From the NCBI RefSeq assembly GCF_900102855.1, contig NZ_FMWD01000004.1:339852-403851 (forward strand): 64,000 nucleotides of DNA. Reading direction: 5' to 3'. Numbering within the stretch: position 1 is the first letter of the stretch; each line of letters opens with the position of its first letter. A model generated the notes under the pieces. The model had not been told where the DNA came from. It was given only the letters and a program-made list of their open reading frames with translations, and did no database searches. Positions 53,306 to 61,128 of the stretch are shown here, piece by piece. The stretch comes from Thiohalomonas denitrificans. Lineage in GTDB: Bacteria; Pseudomonadota; Gammaproteobacteria; Thiohalomonadales; Thiohalomonadaceae. The position numbers and the translations under genes are program-made.

Positions 53306-54184
53306 ATGACCATGGGAACGTCACAACTCCATTCCTGGCTGCTGCTGGGATTCGGCATAGGGCTGGTGTTCGGGATCCGTTGGCTCGCTTTACGTGTTGT
53401 TATGCTGATGGCTTCGGGCTGGCGCCCGGTCCTCGGGAAACTGACTCCACACTGGCGCCGCACCCGTCCTCTGCGAGCCTGGGTGGAAACGCGTATCCCC
53501 CGTACCTATTCATTCGCACGAAACCGCTTTCAACCACGGCCCTTTACCGGATTGCCGCTGACGCTACTCACCGGCGCCCTCGCTTACGTGTTCCTGCTCA
53601 TGGGGGGACTGATTGAGGAGTTGCTTGAGGCGACGGAACTCCATGCGTTTGACCAAGGATTCAATGCAGTACTTCAGCCCCTGCGTACACCGCTACTGGT
53701 CGGCCTGTTTGCCTGGCTGACGGATCTGGGGGGAAGCGCCGTACTTGTGGGGGTAACATTCGTCTCGACCGGTTTTCTGTGGGCCGACCGCCGCTCGCAA
53801 TTCATTTTGCCGCTGTGGGTGGCCGTGGCCGGATCCCAACTCACCACATGGCTCGGCAAATTCGCCTTCAACCGCGATCGACCCGAGTTTGAAACCTTTG
53901 TGACCGCCCCCTACGCCTCCTTTCCCAGCGGACACGCAACCGCAGCGATGGCGGTTTACGGCTTCATCGCCTATGCACTGGTCCGGGACCTGTCCGGGTC
54001 CCGGACCAGAGAGCGGTTCGAAGTCATCTTCTGGAGCTTGGTGATCATCGGGACAACAGGCTTCAGCCGGGTTTATCTCGGTGTCCATTATGCCAGTGAT
54101 GTGGCAATGGGATTTCTGGTCGGACTGTTCTGGCTTTTAGTGGCCTTTACCCTCACCGAATATCAACGTGCCAACCGCAACTGA
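53306..54184 (+). CDS. PAP2 superfamily membrane phosphatase
   Basis: A 292-residue membrane protein with about six spans and the three PAP2 motifs: KFAFNRDRPE (K-x6-RP), PYASFPSGHATAA (PSGH) and GFSRVYLGVHYASDVAMGF (SRxxxxxHxxxD). Acts on lipid phosphates such as undecaprenyl or phosphatidyl-glycerol phosphate. Starts directly after the mscS stop. Confidence 0.93.
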   Translation: MTMGTSQLHSWLLLGFGIGLVFGIRWLALRVVMLMASGWRPVLGKLTPHWRRTRPLRAWVETRIPRTYSFARNRFQPRPFTGLPLTLLTGALAYVFLLMGGLIEELLEATELHAFDQGFNAVLQPLRTPLLVGLFAWLTDLGGSAVLVGVTFVSTGFLWADRRSQFILPLWVAVAGSQLTTWLGKFAFNRDRPEFETFVTAPYASFPSGHATAAMAVYGFIAYALVRDLSGSRTRERFEVIFWSLVIIGTTGFSRVYLGVHYASDVAMGFLVGLFWLLVAFTLTEYQRANRN

Positions 54185-54198
54185 ATCACGACCCACCA

Positions 54199-54384
54199 TC
54201 ACCTGCGTTCCCTGCGCGCACGATGCATGATGCCGTAGAACGTCAGCACCAATCCGGTTAGCGCGAAGGGAACTCGCCGCGTGGAGCGGCTCATCCCGTA
54301 AAGGGCAAGCGCGCTCCCGCCGACGAAGGGAGCCAAGCTCTTGATCCCGGGGCGGTGCTTTTCAGGAACTGTCCGCTCATCCAT
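54199..54384 (-). CDS. Small membrane protein
   Basis: A 61-residue protein with one or two hydrophobic segments (LAPFVGGSALALYGMSRSTR and VPFALTGLVLTFYG). GGAGG lies 7 nt before its ATG. No known function; paired with the DUF4142 gene 27 bp upstream and possibly in one stress-related operon. Confidence 0.65.
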   Translation of the reverse strand: MDERTVPEKHRPGIKSLAPFVGGSALALYGMSRSTRRVPFALTGLVLTFYGIMHRARRERR

Positions 54385-54411
54385 GCTGCAGCCTCCGTTT
54401 GCGCCTCCGGA

Positions 54412-54852
54412 TTAGGCACCGCTCTGCATCGATTGAGCCATATCCAGGTGCTTCTCCAATACAGGGGCAATCTCCGCGGCCAAATGCTTCAACTCGTCAT
54501 TGCCACCATGCTCGGACTCCCGGTGATAGAGGCTGACATCCTTTTTATGCTCCTGAAGGATTGTCGACACAAAGTGCCGGTCGAACTGATCCCCCTTGTA
54601 TTTCGACATCTTATCGACCAGATTCTTCTGCGATTCAGACAGCTGTTTCGGCAGTTTGATGCCGATCTGTTTGGCAACTTCTTCGAGCCGCTGTTTTGCC
54701 AGAGAATGATCGTCCAGCATGACATTGGCGAAATCCTTTAATCGGTCGGAATGTGCCTTCTTCTGGGCCAGTTTTGCCATCTTTATCTCCACCAGCCCAT
54801 CCTGCGCTGCCTTGGTCACGAACTCCTGATCGAGTTTCGACAGATTAGCCAT
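54412..54852 (-). CDS. DUF4142 family protein
   Basis: A 146-residue all-helical, ferritin-like DUF4142 protein: KLDQEFVTKAAQDGLVEIKM, LKDFANVMLDDHSLAKQRLE and SLYHRESEHGGNDELKHLAA. No signal peptide, unlike many family members. The start ATG is at 54852 after GGAGAGG. Known members are stress-linked, function unclear. Confidence 0.85.
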   Translation of the reverse strand: MANLSKLDQEFVTKAAQDGLVEIKMAKLAQKKAHSDRLKDFANVMLDDHSLAKQRLEEVAKQIGIKLPKQLSESQKNLVDKMSKYKGDQFDRHFVSTILQEHKKDVSLYHRESEHGGNDELKHLAAEIAPVLEKHLDMAQSMQSGA

Positions 54853-55083
54853 GAGCCTCTCCTTACTGTGCCGTTGGTTTCTACCCATCAGACTACAAAC
54901 ACCCGGTCGATCGATAAACTGTGGTGATTACAGAGGCTAAAGGGCCTTCGGCATCGCCCACTCCGCACTATTCCTATTGCAGTTTCGCCGTAGTCGTATC
55001 TCTCGATGCCCTTGTTCCTGTGTGCGAGTTCATTCCCTAGAAGAGAAAAAACGACACAGAAGCTAAAGCGTGGCGATTAGCTC

Positions 55084-55350
55084 TTGGGTCACTATATTTC
55101 TCGTCGTTCTAACGCCTCGGCTGGGAAAAGGGGACAGTGGTTCCGCGTCTCCGTCAAAAACCGGTGTCTTCCTCAATTTTATTTCTCTATCGAACGGAAA
55201 CTCCCTCGTCCCCTTCACGTACCCACTTCGATTTCTGGGCCGCCCTTCTTACGAGCGTCACATCCAGAGTGGAAAGTGACTACGACCCCATTATTTTGTG
55301 CTCCATGCAAGAAATGCAACAGGAACGACCTGACCCTTCTGCCGGGGACT
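55084..55350. repeat. Remnants of REP and tandem-unit repeats upstream of the LysE duplicate
   Basis: GGGGACAG...GTCCCC-type REP pieces (55131-55215), a CTTCTTACGAGCGTCACATC unit at 55247 related to 63360-63660, and GTGCTCCATGCAAGAAATGC plus GACCTGACCC at 55306-55340. No gene in 54853-55369. Confidence 0.5.
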
Positions 55351-55369
55351 CAGAGCAACGGCTTGGACC

Positions 55370-55984
55370 TCATCGTTCGGACAGCGCCAGTTGAGTACCC
55401 AAACCCGCAAACGCCGCCGCGAATCCGGTGCGCAGCCAACCCTGAACTCGCGGCGATTCGATTACCAGTTTGCGGAACGCATAAGCCACTAATCCGTACA
55501 CAACAAAGATTGAAAAAGTCATGGCCATGAATACGGCGCTCAAAACGAGAAACTGTGCCAGTGGTGCGACTGAACCGGGCTTGATGAACTGGGGCAAGAA
55601 GGCCAGAAAGAAGATCGTGAGCTTCGGATTCAGGAGATTCAGCAGAATCGCTCTGCCTATCAGGTAGAACGATGCTGTACGCGAAGGCACATGTTCGACC
55701 GTGAAGACTGAACAATCACGCCAGGTGGCATACGCCAAATAGAACAGATAGGCGACACCGGCATACTTGAGCAGTTGGAAAGCTAGTGCGCTGGTGTGCA
55801 TGACAACGGCCAGACCAAGGTATGTAGCCACCAAATGTGGGAGGATGCCTAACGTGCATCCTAGCGCAGCAATCACGCTGGCAGATCTGCCCTGAACCAG
55901 ACCAGTAGAGACGGTGAACAGCACGCCCGCTCCTGGGATCAGCACGACGACCAGAGAAGTGATGAGATATTCAGATGAGATCAC
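55370..55984 (-). CDS. LysE/RhtB family amino acid exporter, copy 1
   Basis: A 204-residue, six-span exporter: SLVVVLIPGAGVLFTVSTGL and AALGCTLGILPHLVATYLGL (the N-terminal GxxxP-type signature), then LLNLLNPKLTIFFLAFLPQF. Nearly identical to 60426-61040 over the whole gene and some 50-100 bp on each side; only Lys135 (here) versus Glu135 differs. Upstream is a GCCCAAC/CAACG motif and a REP hairpin shared by both copies. Exports a small amino acid; which is unknown. Confidence 0.9.
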   Translation of the reverse strand: MISSEYLITSLVVVLIPGAGVLFTVSTGLVQGRSASVIAALGCTLGILPHLVATYLGLAVVMHTSALAFQLLKYAGVAYLFYLAYATWRDCSVFTVEHVPSRTASFYLIGRAILLNLLNPKLTIFFLAFLPQFIKPGSVAPLAQFLVLSAVFMAMTFSIFVVYGLVAYAFRKLVIESPRVQGWLRTGFAAAFAGLGTQLALSER

Positions 55985-56014
55985 GCAAGAGGCTCCTGTG
56001 AAATACGTTGCATG

Positions 56015-56087
56015 AGGCCCAACGTTTGGTCATGGGCAATTAGGGTCAGGGCTTTCATCTTGCCATTCAAGAGGAAAGACCTGAACC
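56015..56087. repeat. REP-like hairpin in the LysE duplication, intact copy
   Basis: GGGTCAGGGCTTTC and GAAAGACCTGAACC are inverted around CATCTTGCCATTCAAGAG. The same hairpin next to the second LysE copy is split by the IS256 element. Confidence 0.7.
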
Positions 56088-56191
56088 AGTTTATTTCAAT
56101 CGTCCTCGATAAAAAACGCCCCCCCACCAAAGGCAAGGGTGCTGTTTTCTTCTACCGCGCCCTTCCCATCAGCAGCAAATCCACCGGCGTA

Positions 56192-56232
56192 CTACCCGGA
56201 CACCCACTCCAAGCCTTCTTACACTGGGTGTC
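56192..56232 (+). terminator. Hairpin upstream of hemerythrin gene
   Basis: GGACACCCA and TGGGTGTCC arms around a 23-nt loop, with a run of seven Ts starting about 15 nt later. It may end the transcription of upstream plus-strand RNA. Weak because of the long loop. Confidence 0.4.
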
Positions 56233-56328
56233 CATGTAGTTGCTGTCTTTTTTTATTTGGTTGCGTCTCGTTAAAAAACATGTTCTAAATATGCGATTGG
56301 TCAAAAAAAAAAAGGGGGAAGGGAACCA

Positions 56329-56844
56329 ATGTTTGGACTTTTCAAGAAGAACGAGCCGACCGAGCCGGATGCAGAGGCATCCTCCAGCGAGGCGTTCCCG
56401 ACGGCACCGGGAACGGAGATCCGCTACAGCCCCGAGCTGGTGGAGAAGCTCAAGGAGGATCACAAGGATCTGATTGAACTTTATGGACAGATCGCCGAGG
56501 AGTTTGCCCAGGCCGACTATAAGGCCGTGTCGCAGTCACTGGCTCGATTTCGTGGCCTGCTGCAGGGGCACCTGTTGACCGAGAATGTCCGTCTCTATAT
56601 CTATCTCGATCGCCAGTTCGCTCACGACGACACCAAGTCCGAACTGATCCGCAAATTCCGCCGGGAGATGGACGGTATCGGCCGGGCGGCAACCAATTTT
56701 CTGCGCAAGTACGAGGCGATCGGCGTCAATACCGAACTTGCCGATGCCTTCAAGCGTGACTTCAACGAAGTGGGGCAGGTACTGGTCCAGCGCATCGAGC
56801 GGGAGGAATCCACCCTCTATCCGCTCTACATGCCTACCTACTGA
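56329..56844 (+). CDS. Hemerythrin HHE domain protein
   Basis: A 171-residue four-helix iron-binding protein: LKEDHKDLIELYGQIAEEF (His45), FRGLLQGHLLTENVRLYIYL (His81, Glu85) and ESTLYPLYM at the end. An N-terminal tail MFGLFKKNEPTEPDAEASSS precedes the domain. Binds di-iron, oxygen or NO in the family. A strong GGGGGAAGGG ribosome site. The only plus-strand gene in 54.4-63.3 kb. Confidence 0.88.
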   Translation: MFGLFKKNEPTEPDAEASSSEAFPTAPGTEIRYSPELVEKLKEDHKDLIELYGQIAEEFAQADYKAVSQSLARFRGLLQGHLLTENVRLYIYLDRQFAHDDTKSELIRKFRREMDGIGRAATNFLRKYEAIGVNTELADAFKRDFNEVGQVLVQRIEREESTLYPLYMPTY

Positions 56845-57082
56845 GCACGAACAACGCCCGCTCTCGTGTGCCTGTCCGGTTCCTTCGGTGCCGGGCAGGT
56901 GTTCCATCTCCTGTTTCGTCCTCCAGATCGGCCACCGCGTGCTAATGGGTGTCCCCGGAAACGGACGGAAACGGAAACGCTCCCCCCAATTAACGTGGCT
57001 ATCAATAAATTTGAGGGGTCCTTGAGGTTAGCGGAAACATGGCACCGCCCCTTTTCGGCGGTGCACCATTCAACATCACCGA

Positions 57083-57679
57083 TTATACCGGCCACCGTTG
57101 CAGTGCCCGTTCTATCCGCAACCCAAACTGCTCCACCTGTGCCTGTGTGAGCTGCTCACTCTTGTACAGCGACAGAAGGTCCAGGCGACACTGTGGCGCG
57201 CAGGTGCCGGCGATGGCTGTCTTGAGCACGCGCTTGACAGGCTGCCGTAGCACAAACCGGTCGACCCACCATGGCGAGCCAAGCGACGTCACGGCAAGGA
57301 GATGGCGGAGGTTCGTGAGCCTGGGTTTGATGGGACCATACTGATCAGCATGGTCATACACCACGCCCGGCGCCCAGACCCGATCAAACCAACCCTTGAG
57401 GATGGCAGGAAAGCCAAACCACCAAGTGGGAAACACCAGAACGATCGCTTCTGCCGCCAGCAGCCTCTCAATCTGCGGCCTAACCTGCTGCGCCGCGTAG
57501 GGCCCGGCGTAATAGCTGTCTCGCTCCGCTTCCGTCAGCGAAGCAGCAAAGCCCTCTGCGTAGAGATCTTCCGCCTCGACCACATGACCGGCATCGCGAA
57601 GCACACCCATGGCCCGATCAGCAAGACACGAGCATAGGCTTTCTGAAAGAGGATGCGCTTTTACAACAAGGCATTTCAT
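57083..57679 (-). CDS. NAD(P)H:quinone oxidoreductase (flavodoxin-like fold)
   Basis: A 198-residue flavoprotein of the MdaB/KefF/NQO group: KCLVVKAHPLSESLCSCLAD, IVLVFPTWWFGFPAILKGWF, DRVWAPGVVYD and TSLGSPWWVDRFVL. Reduces quinones with NAD(P)H. First sign of the cassette-like region: its start lies just after an attC-like R-box (GTTAGCG) split by a miniature element. Confidence 0.88.
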   Translation of the reverse strand: MKCLVVKAHPLSESLCSCLADRAMGVLRDAGHVVEAEDLYAEGFAASLTEAERDSYYAGPYAAQQVRPQIERLLAAEAIVLVFPTWWFGFPAILKGWFDRVWAPGVVYDHADQYGPIKPRLTNLRHLLAVTSLGSPWWVDRFVLRQPVKRVLKTAIAGTCAPQCRLDLLSLYKSEQLTQAQVEQFGLRIERALQRWPV

Positions 57680-57709
57680 TTGGTGTTGGTTTCTTGTCCT
57701 ATTTTCGGG

Positions 57710-57900
57710 CGCTAACGCTAAATAGCTGTTCCGAAATGGTCTCCACGTGGTCCCTTCTCCCTCTCAAGGAGAAGGTTAGGATGAGGGGGAGTGATGGGCA
57801 CCATTTCGGAACAGCTATTTAGCAGTAACCGGCGCCGCTACTGAACATCCCGCGTAGCGCCGCGATGCTTTCCGGTGTCCGGTTTACTGCGTTGTTGGGC
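57710..57900 (-). other. attC-like recombination site, split by a miniature element
   Basis: Minus strand: GCCCAAC (R'', 57900-57894), AACGCAGTAAACCGG, spacer, CCGGTTACTGC, then after removing 107 bp, GTTAGCG (R', 57716-57710). The stem AACGCAGTAAACCGG pairs with CCGGTTACTGCGTT with one unpaired base, as in attC sites. Total about 84 bp without the insert. Confidence 0.62.
57717..57823. mobile_element. 107-bp miniature element inserted in attC-like site
   Basis: 23-bp perfect terminal inverted repeats starting GCTAAATAGCTGTTCCGAAA. The core has CCCTTCTCCCTCTCAAGG and GATGAGGGGGA, like the 51283 element. If the terminal GC is a 2-bp duplication, removing it restores the attC stem. Confidence 0.78.
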
Positions 57901-58281
57901 GTACCCGCAGGGCGAGCCAGGAAGCCTCTCCAGGATTGCACCTCGAAGCTGTATGGCCTCTTCCTCTCTGGCAGAAGCACTTACGAGCCGCCCCGAATCT
58001 ATGCGCTCCCTAATGATCGCATTGGACAGAATGGATTCTCCGGCAACCACGATCACATACTTTCCAATGTTCATTTCAGTGAAAGTGGCAAACGCCTTGG
58101 AAGCATGGCTGGACAACTGCACCGTCGTCCGGTAATCCCCTTCTGCCCTTTGCAGTTCGACTGACTGGACATCCCCTCGGCAGAGCCTATAAACGATTGG
58201 CTCATCTACCAATGCGTTTACGCCACGGGCCACTGAGAGCAATCCGCCGGCAATCGCAAGGAGGCTTCTAAACCGCATCAT
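57838..58281 (-). CDS. Hypothetical exported protein (cassette gene)
   Basis: A 147-residue protein with a signal-like start (MMRFRSLLAIAGGLLSVARG) and one conserved-looking Cys pair (YRLCRGDVQ, GSPCGYAQQ). The last ~20 codons (QQRSKPDTGKHRGATRDVQ) are read from the attC-like site; the natural protein may end earlier or the site is part of the coding sequence, as happens in cassettes. No family recognised. Confidence 0.55.
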   Translation of the reverse strand: MMRFRSLLAIAGGLLSVARGVNALVDEPIVYRLCRGDVQSVELQRAEGDYRTTVQLSSHASKAFATFTEMNIGKYVIVVAGESILSNAIIRERIDSGRLVSASAREEEAIQLRGAILERLPGSPCGYAQQRSKPDTGKHRGATRDVQ

Positions 58282-58289
58282 CCTTCTGG

Positions 58290-58345
58290 CCCAGCCAGCG
58301 CTCAGCCGAGGATCGCCGCGTTGCGGCCTGACGTCGGCTGGAACA
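58290..58345 (-). other. Hairpin, degenerate attC-like site after glyoxalase-like gene
   Basis: Minus strand CAGCCGA ... TCGGCTG flanks GGCCGCAACGCGGC. A stem-loop without clear R-boxes, in the position expected for the cassette end of the glyoxalase-like gene. Confidence 0.4.
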
Positions 58346-58355
58346 GACTATTCGG

Positions 58356-58748
58356 CTAATATGCTTTCTGTTCAATCGTTTTCCTAGCTTCAGGATAACA
58401 GACTTCAACAATGTTCTTGCTCGGCGTTCGAAAGAGGATCGTTCTTCCGCCTCTTTGCTCCCTGGGGCCGGCTATGACTGGCAAATCAGATTCGTTAATC
58501 TTCTTCACCCAACCATCAAACTCCGACTCAGGCACACTGAACGCGAGGTGCGCCATTGTGAATACTGAACCATCGTAATCAGGATTCTCTATCAGCCCAA
58601 TCACCGGCCCCTCTTTCGAACCGACATACGCCTGCCGGGGAGACTCCCATTTTTGAAGGATTTCCAGCCCGAGAAAGTCGACGAAAAACTGGACCTCCTT
58701 TTCCAGGGAAACGGCATTAAGCGCCACATGATCGATATTCAACGTCAT
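58356..58748 (-). CDS. Glyoxalase/bleomycin resistance (VOC) family protein
   Basis: A 130-residue VOC-fold protein: MTLNIDHVALNAVSLEKEVQ FFVDFLGLEIL, AHLAFSVPESEFDGWVKKI and ILFRTPSKNIVEVCYPEA. Metal-binding His and Glu in the usual places (HVAL, HLAF, EVCY). Start ATG 58748, set by the fold; upstream in-frame codons are attC-like sequence. Possible lyase, dioxygenase or resistance protein. Confidence 0.85.
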   Translation of the reverse strand: MTLNIDHVALNAVSLEKEVQFFVDFLGLEILQKWESPRQAYVGSKEGPVIGLIENPDYDGSVFTMAHLAFSVPESEFDGWVKKINESDLPVIAGPREQRGGRTILFRTPSKNIVEVCYPEARKTIEQKAY

Positions 58749-58769
58749 TCCTCTGCTGCCGAACGCCTC

Positions 58770-58848
58770 GGCTAACCCGCGCCGCCACAGCCCCCGCCGC
58801 GGAGCGCCGCGTGGGTTCCCGGTGCCGGATTTTGGCCCATTGTTAGCC
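58770..58848 (-). other. attC-like site between DUF6624 and VOC genes
   Basis: Minus strand GGCTAAC (58848-58842) and GTTAGCC (58776-58770) are complementary R-box-like ends 79 bp apart, with AACCCACGC and GCGCGGGTT able to pair inside. The DUF6624 stop codon TAA lies within the first box, as in integron cassettes. Confidence 0.55.
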
Positions 58849-59385
58849 ATCGTCCCGATTTTTGATCATCGGCTGGTATGCCTCCTGAATTCGCTTCGTC
58901 GCCTGCGCCAACGGTCCCATACCCATCTCTTCCCGCAACTTGTCTACTTTTCCGGGATCGGCCATTGGCAATGGATAGGCCACTCCGTTCTCGTCAAAAT
59001 CGTGCTGGGTACCGTATACCTGAGGCTTCCCTGCCATGGTCAACGTCCTATCTTGCAGGTACGCCAAGCACCAACCCTCGGCCTCACCTGTCGCAACCGC
59101 CACCTTCAACAAAGGCAATGCACCTTCCATGAACTCTTGATCTAGAACACCATGCTGAACCACCAGCCATGCCGCCTTGGCGCCCTCCTGGCCAACGAGG
59201 CTTCTCCCTGGCCAGCCATGTTCCGCAATGATCTCCTTAATGCGCGCGATATGCCTTTCATGCAGCCACTTGAGGCGAGGATGATATTCCTCTTCCCGCA
59301 ATTCCCCAGCATCCATGAGCTCCCGCATAAGTCGCTGATCGTCTTTCTGCATTGACAGCAGTTCTTGACGCAACTCGTCGCTCAT
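58843..59385 (-). CDS. DUF6624-type hypothetical protein (cassette gene)
   Basis: A 180-residue protein: MSDELRQELLSMQKDDQRLM, IARIKEIIAEHGWPGRSLVG, AAWLVVQHGVLDQEFMEGAL and LAYLQDRTLTMAGKPQVYGT QHDF. This fits the small helical DUF6624 family found in many bacteria. Start ATG 59385. Its stop sits inside an attC-like box. Confidence 0.75.
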   Translation of the reverse strand: MSDELRQELLSMQKDDQRLMRELMDAGELREEEYHPRLKWLHERHIARIKEIIAEHGWPGRSLVGQEGAKAAWLVVQHGVLDQEFMEGALPLLKVAVATGEAEGWCLAYLQDRTLTMAGKPQVYGTQHDFDENGVAYPLPMADPGKVDKLREEMGMGPLAQATKRIQEAYQPMIKNRDDG

Positions 59386-59404
59386 ACCGACTTGCCTCGC
59401 GTGG

Positions 59405-59460
59405 CTACGCTTCATTCAGCCGACGCGTCAGCCGTCGGCTGCAATGGGTTGTTGGGCGTT
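59405..59460 (-). other. attC-like site after methyltransferase gene
   Basis: Minus strand GCCCAACAACCCATTGCAGC, CGACGGCTGACGCGTCG GCTG stem, then GCGTAGCC. The second R-box is degraded. The methyltransferase coding sequence runs into it. Confidence 0.45.
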
Positions 59461-60128
59461 GTCTCTGCAATGAATATAACGGAGGCAGGCATATGGGTCT
59501 TTGGATGGATGGGTTCACTTATCTCAAGTAGCCGAAATCCGCTATTCAAGAACAGTGTCACCCAACTGCCCAATGTCCTGAAATACCATGGGGCAGGATC
59601 TGTGAAATCAGGGCTAAACCCGTCCCATGAGCCTTCTCGCCAACCATCCTGATACGGGGAGTCGCCACACGAAACCATCGGATGGAGCGTTTGTACGATG
59701 AAGGCTCCGTTCGGCGCCAAGAGCGATGGCACCGCCTTAAACAGCGTCTCGACCGATTCCTTACCAAGAAGAGAGAAATTACAGACGACAACGTCGGATA
59801 AACTATCAAGCGCACCCTTGGCAATTTCATCGTAAGAAGCCACATAGAAACTGCCACCTCCTGCGTCCTGAGCACGTTCGATGAGACCGGGAATGACATC
59901 TGCCCCGGACACATGCGCCACCTTGTCAGCCAGCTCGCGGACAAGCCATCCCTCCCCGCAGCCAACGTCAAGAACAGATTGGGGTGAACGCTTTAGAATA
60001 GCTTCAACGATCGCGTTGTTTGTTACCAACCGACGGCTCTCAATTTTCCCTTTGCGGACAACCTCGCTCCACTGGGGCGCATTCTTAGACCACGAGTCAA
60101 ATATCTTTTCATCACTGAACGGGTCCAT
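59412..60128 (-). CDS. SAM-dependent methyltransferase (cassette gene)
   Basis: A 238-residue methyltransferase: motif I VLDVGCGEGWLVRELADKV, acidic VSGADVIPGLIERAQ and VVCNFSLLGKESVETLF. The C-terminal NNPLQPTADASAE is attC-like sequence in frame (GCCCAACAACCCATTGCAGC); the start MDPFSDEKIF at 60128 excludes upstream attC-like codons. Substrate unknown. Confidence 0.85.
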   Translation of the reverse strand: MDPFSDEKIFDSWSKNAPQWSEVVRKGKIESRRLVTNNAIVEAILKRSPQSVLDVGCGEGWLVRELADKVAHVSGADVIPGLIERAQDAGGGSFYVASYDEIAKGALDSLSDVVVCNFSLLGKESVETLFKAVPSLLAPNGAFIVQTLHPMVSCGDSPYQDGWREGSWDGFSPDFTDPAPWYFRTLGSWVTLFLNSGFRLLEISEPIHPKTHMPASVIFIAETTPNNPLQPTADASAE

Positions 60129-60149
60129 ACCGCTCTGTCCTTCTACTGA

Positions 60150-60245
60150 CCAATGATACCGGTAACCCGCGCGGCCCCTATGCCGGCCGCGGAGCACTGG
60201 CTTGCCTTCCGGCGTCGGGTTCACCGGCTTGTTCGGCCCGCATTG
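60150..60245 (-). other. attC-like site upstream of methyltransferase gene
   Basis: Minus strand GGGCCGAACAAGCCGGTGAA, CCCGACGCCGG ... CCGCGCGGGTTACCGG. GAACCC pairs with GGGTTA. Similar arrangement to 58770-58848. Weak R-boxes. Confidence 0.45.
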
Positions 60246-60425
60246 AAAGGGGACGGAGGAATTAACTGCTCCTTTTCGGATAGCGTCCTAGAGGTCGCAA
60301 TAGCAAGACGATCAGACGAAAACTCCTCCGCCCCCTTTTCGCCCCATAGCCGCTTCATAGCGTTTGGGCAGGGGCGAAAGCGAACGGGTATGCATGAATT
60401 CCGGGGACCAGCAGCGGCTTGGACC

Positions 60426-61040
60426 TCATCGTTCGGACAGCGCCAGTTGAGTACCCAAACCCGCAAACGCCGCTGCGAATCCGGTGCGCAGCCAACCCTG
60501 AACTCGCGGCGATTCGATTACCAGTTTGCGGAACGCATAAGCCACTAATCCGTACACAACAAAGATCGAAAAAGTCATGGCCATGAATACGGCGCTCAAA
60601 ACGAGAAACTGTGCCAGTGGTGCGACTGAACCGGGCTCGATGAACTGGGGCAAGAAGGCCAGAAAGAAGATCGTGAGCTTCGGATTCAGGAGATTCAGCA
60701 GAATCGCTCTGCCTATCAGGTAGAACGATGCTGTACGCGAAGGCACATGTTCGACCGTGAAGACTGAACAATCACGCCAAGTGGCATACGCCAAATAGAA
60801 CAGATAGGCGACACCGGCATACTTGAGCAGTTGGAAAGCTAGTGCGCTGGTGTGCATGACAACGGCCAGACCAAGGTATGTAGCCACCAAATGTGGAAGG
60901 ATGCCTAAAGTGCATCCTAGCGCAGCAATCACGCTGGCAGATCTGCCCTGAACCAGACCAGTAGAGACGGTAAACAGCACGCCCGCTCCTGGGATCAGCA
61001 CGACTACCAGAGAAGTGATGAGATATTCAGATGAGATCAC
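60426..61040 (-). CDS. LysE/RhtB family amino acid exporter, copy 2
   Basis: A 204-residue exporter identical to the 55370-55984 copy apart from Glu135 in place of Lys135 (LPQFIEPGSV). The copy and its flanks are a direct repeat at a spacing of 5,056 bp. Its upstream REP-like hairpin is interrupted by the IS256 element. Confidence 0.9.
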   Translation of the reverse strand: MISSEYLITSLVVVLIPGAGVLFTVSTGLVQGRSASVIAALGCTLGILPHLVATYLGLAVVMHTSALAFQLLKYAGVAYLFYLAYATWRDCSVFTVEHVPSRTASFYLIGRAILLNLLNPKLTIFFLAFLPQFIEPGSVAPLAQFLVLSAVFMAMTFSIFVVYGLVAYAFRKLVIESPRVQGWLRTGFAAAFAGLGTQLALSER

Positions 61041-61128
61041 GCAAGAGGCTCCTGTGAAATACGTTGCATGAGGCCCAACGTTTGGTCATGGGCAATTAGG
61101 GCCAGGCTTTTTATCTTGCCATTCAAGA

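Noticed and set aside
55370..55984. Calling the LysE duplication an artefact of assembly
   Set aside because: The copies differ in sequence (Lys135/Glu135 and several silent or flanking bases) and one has an IS in its flank, so both appear real.
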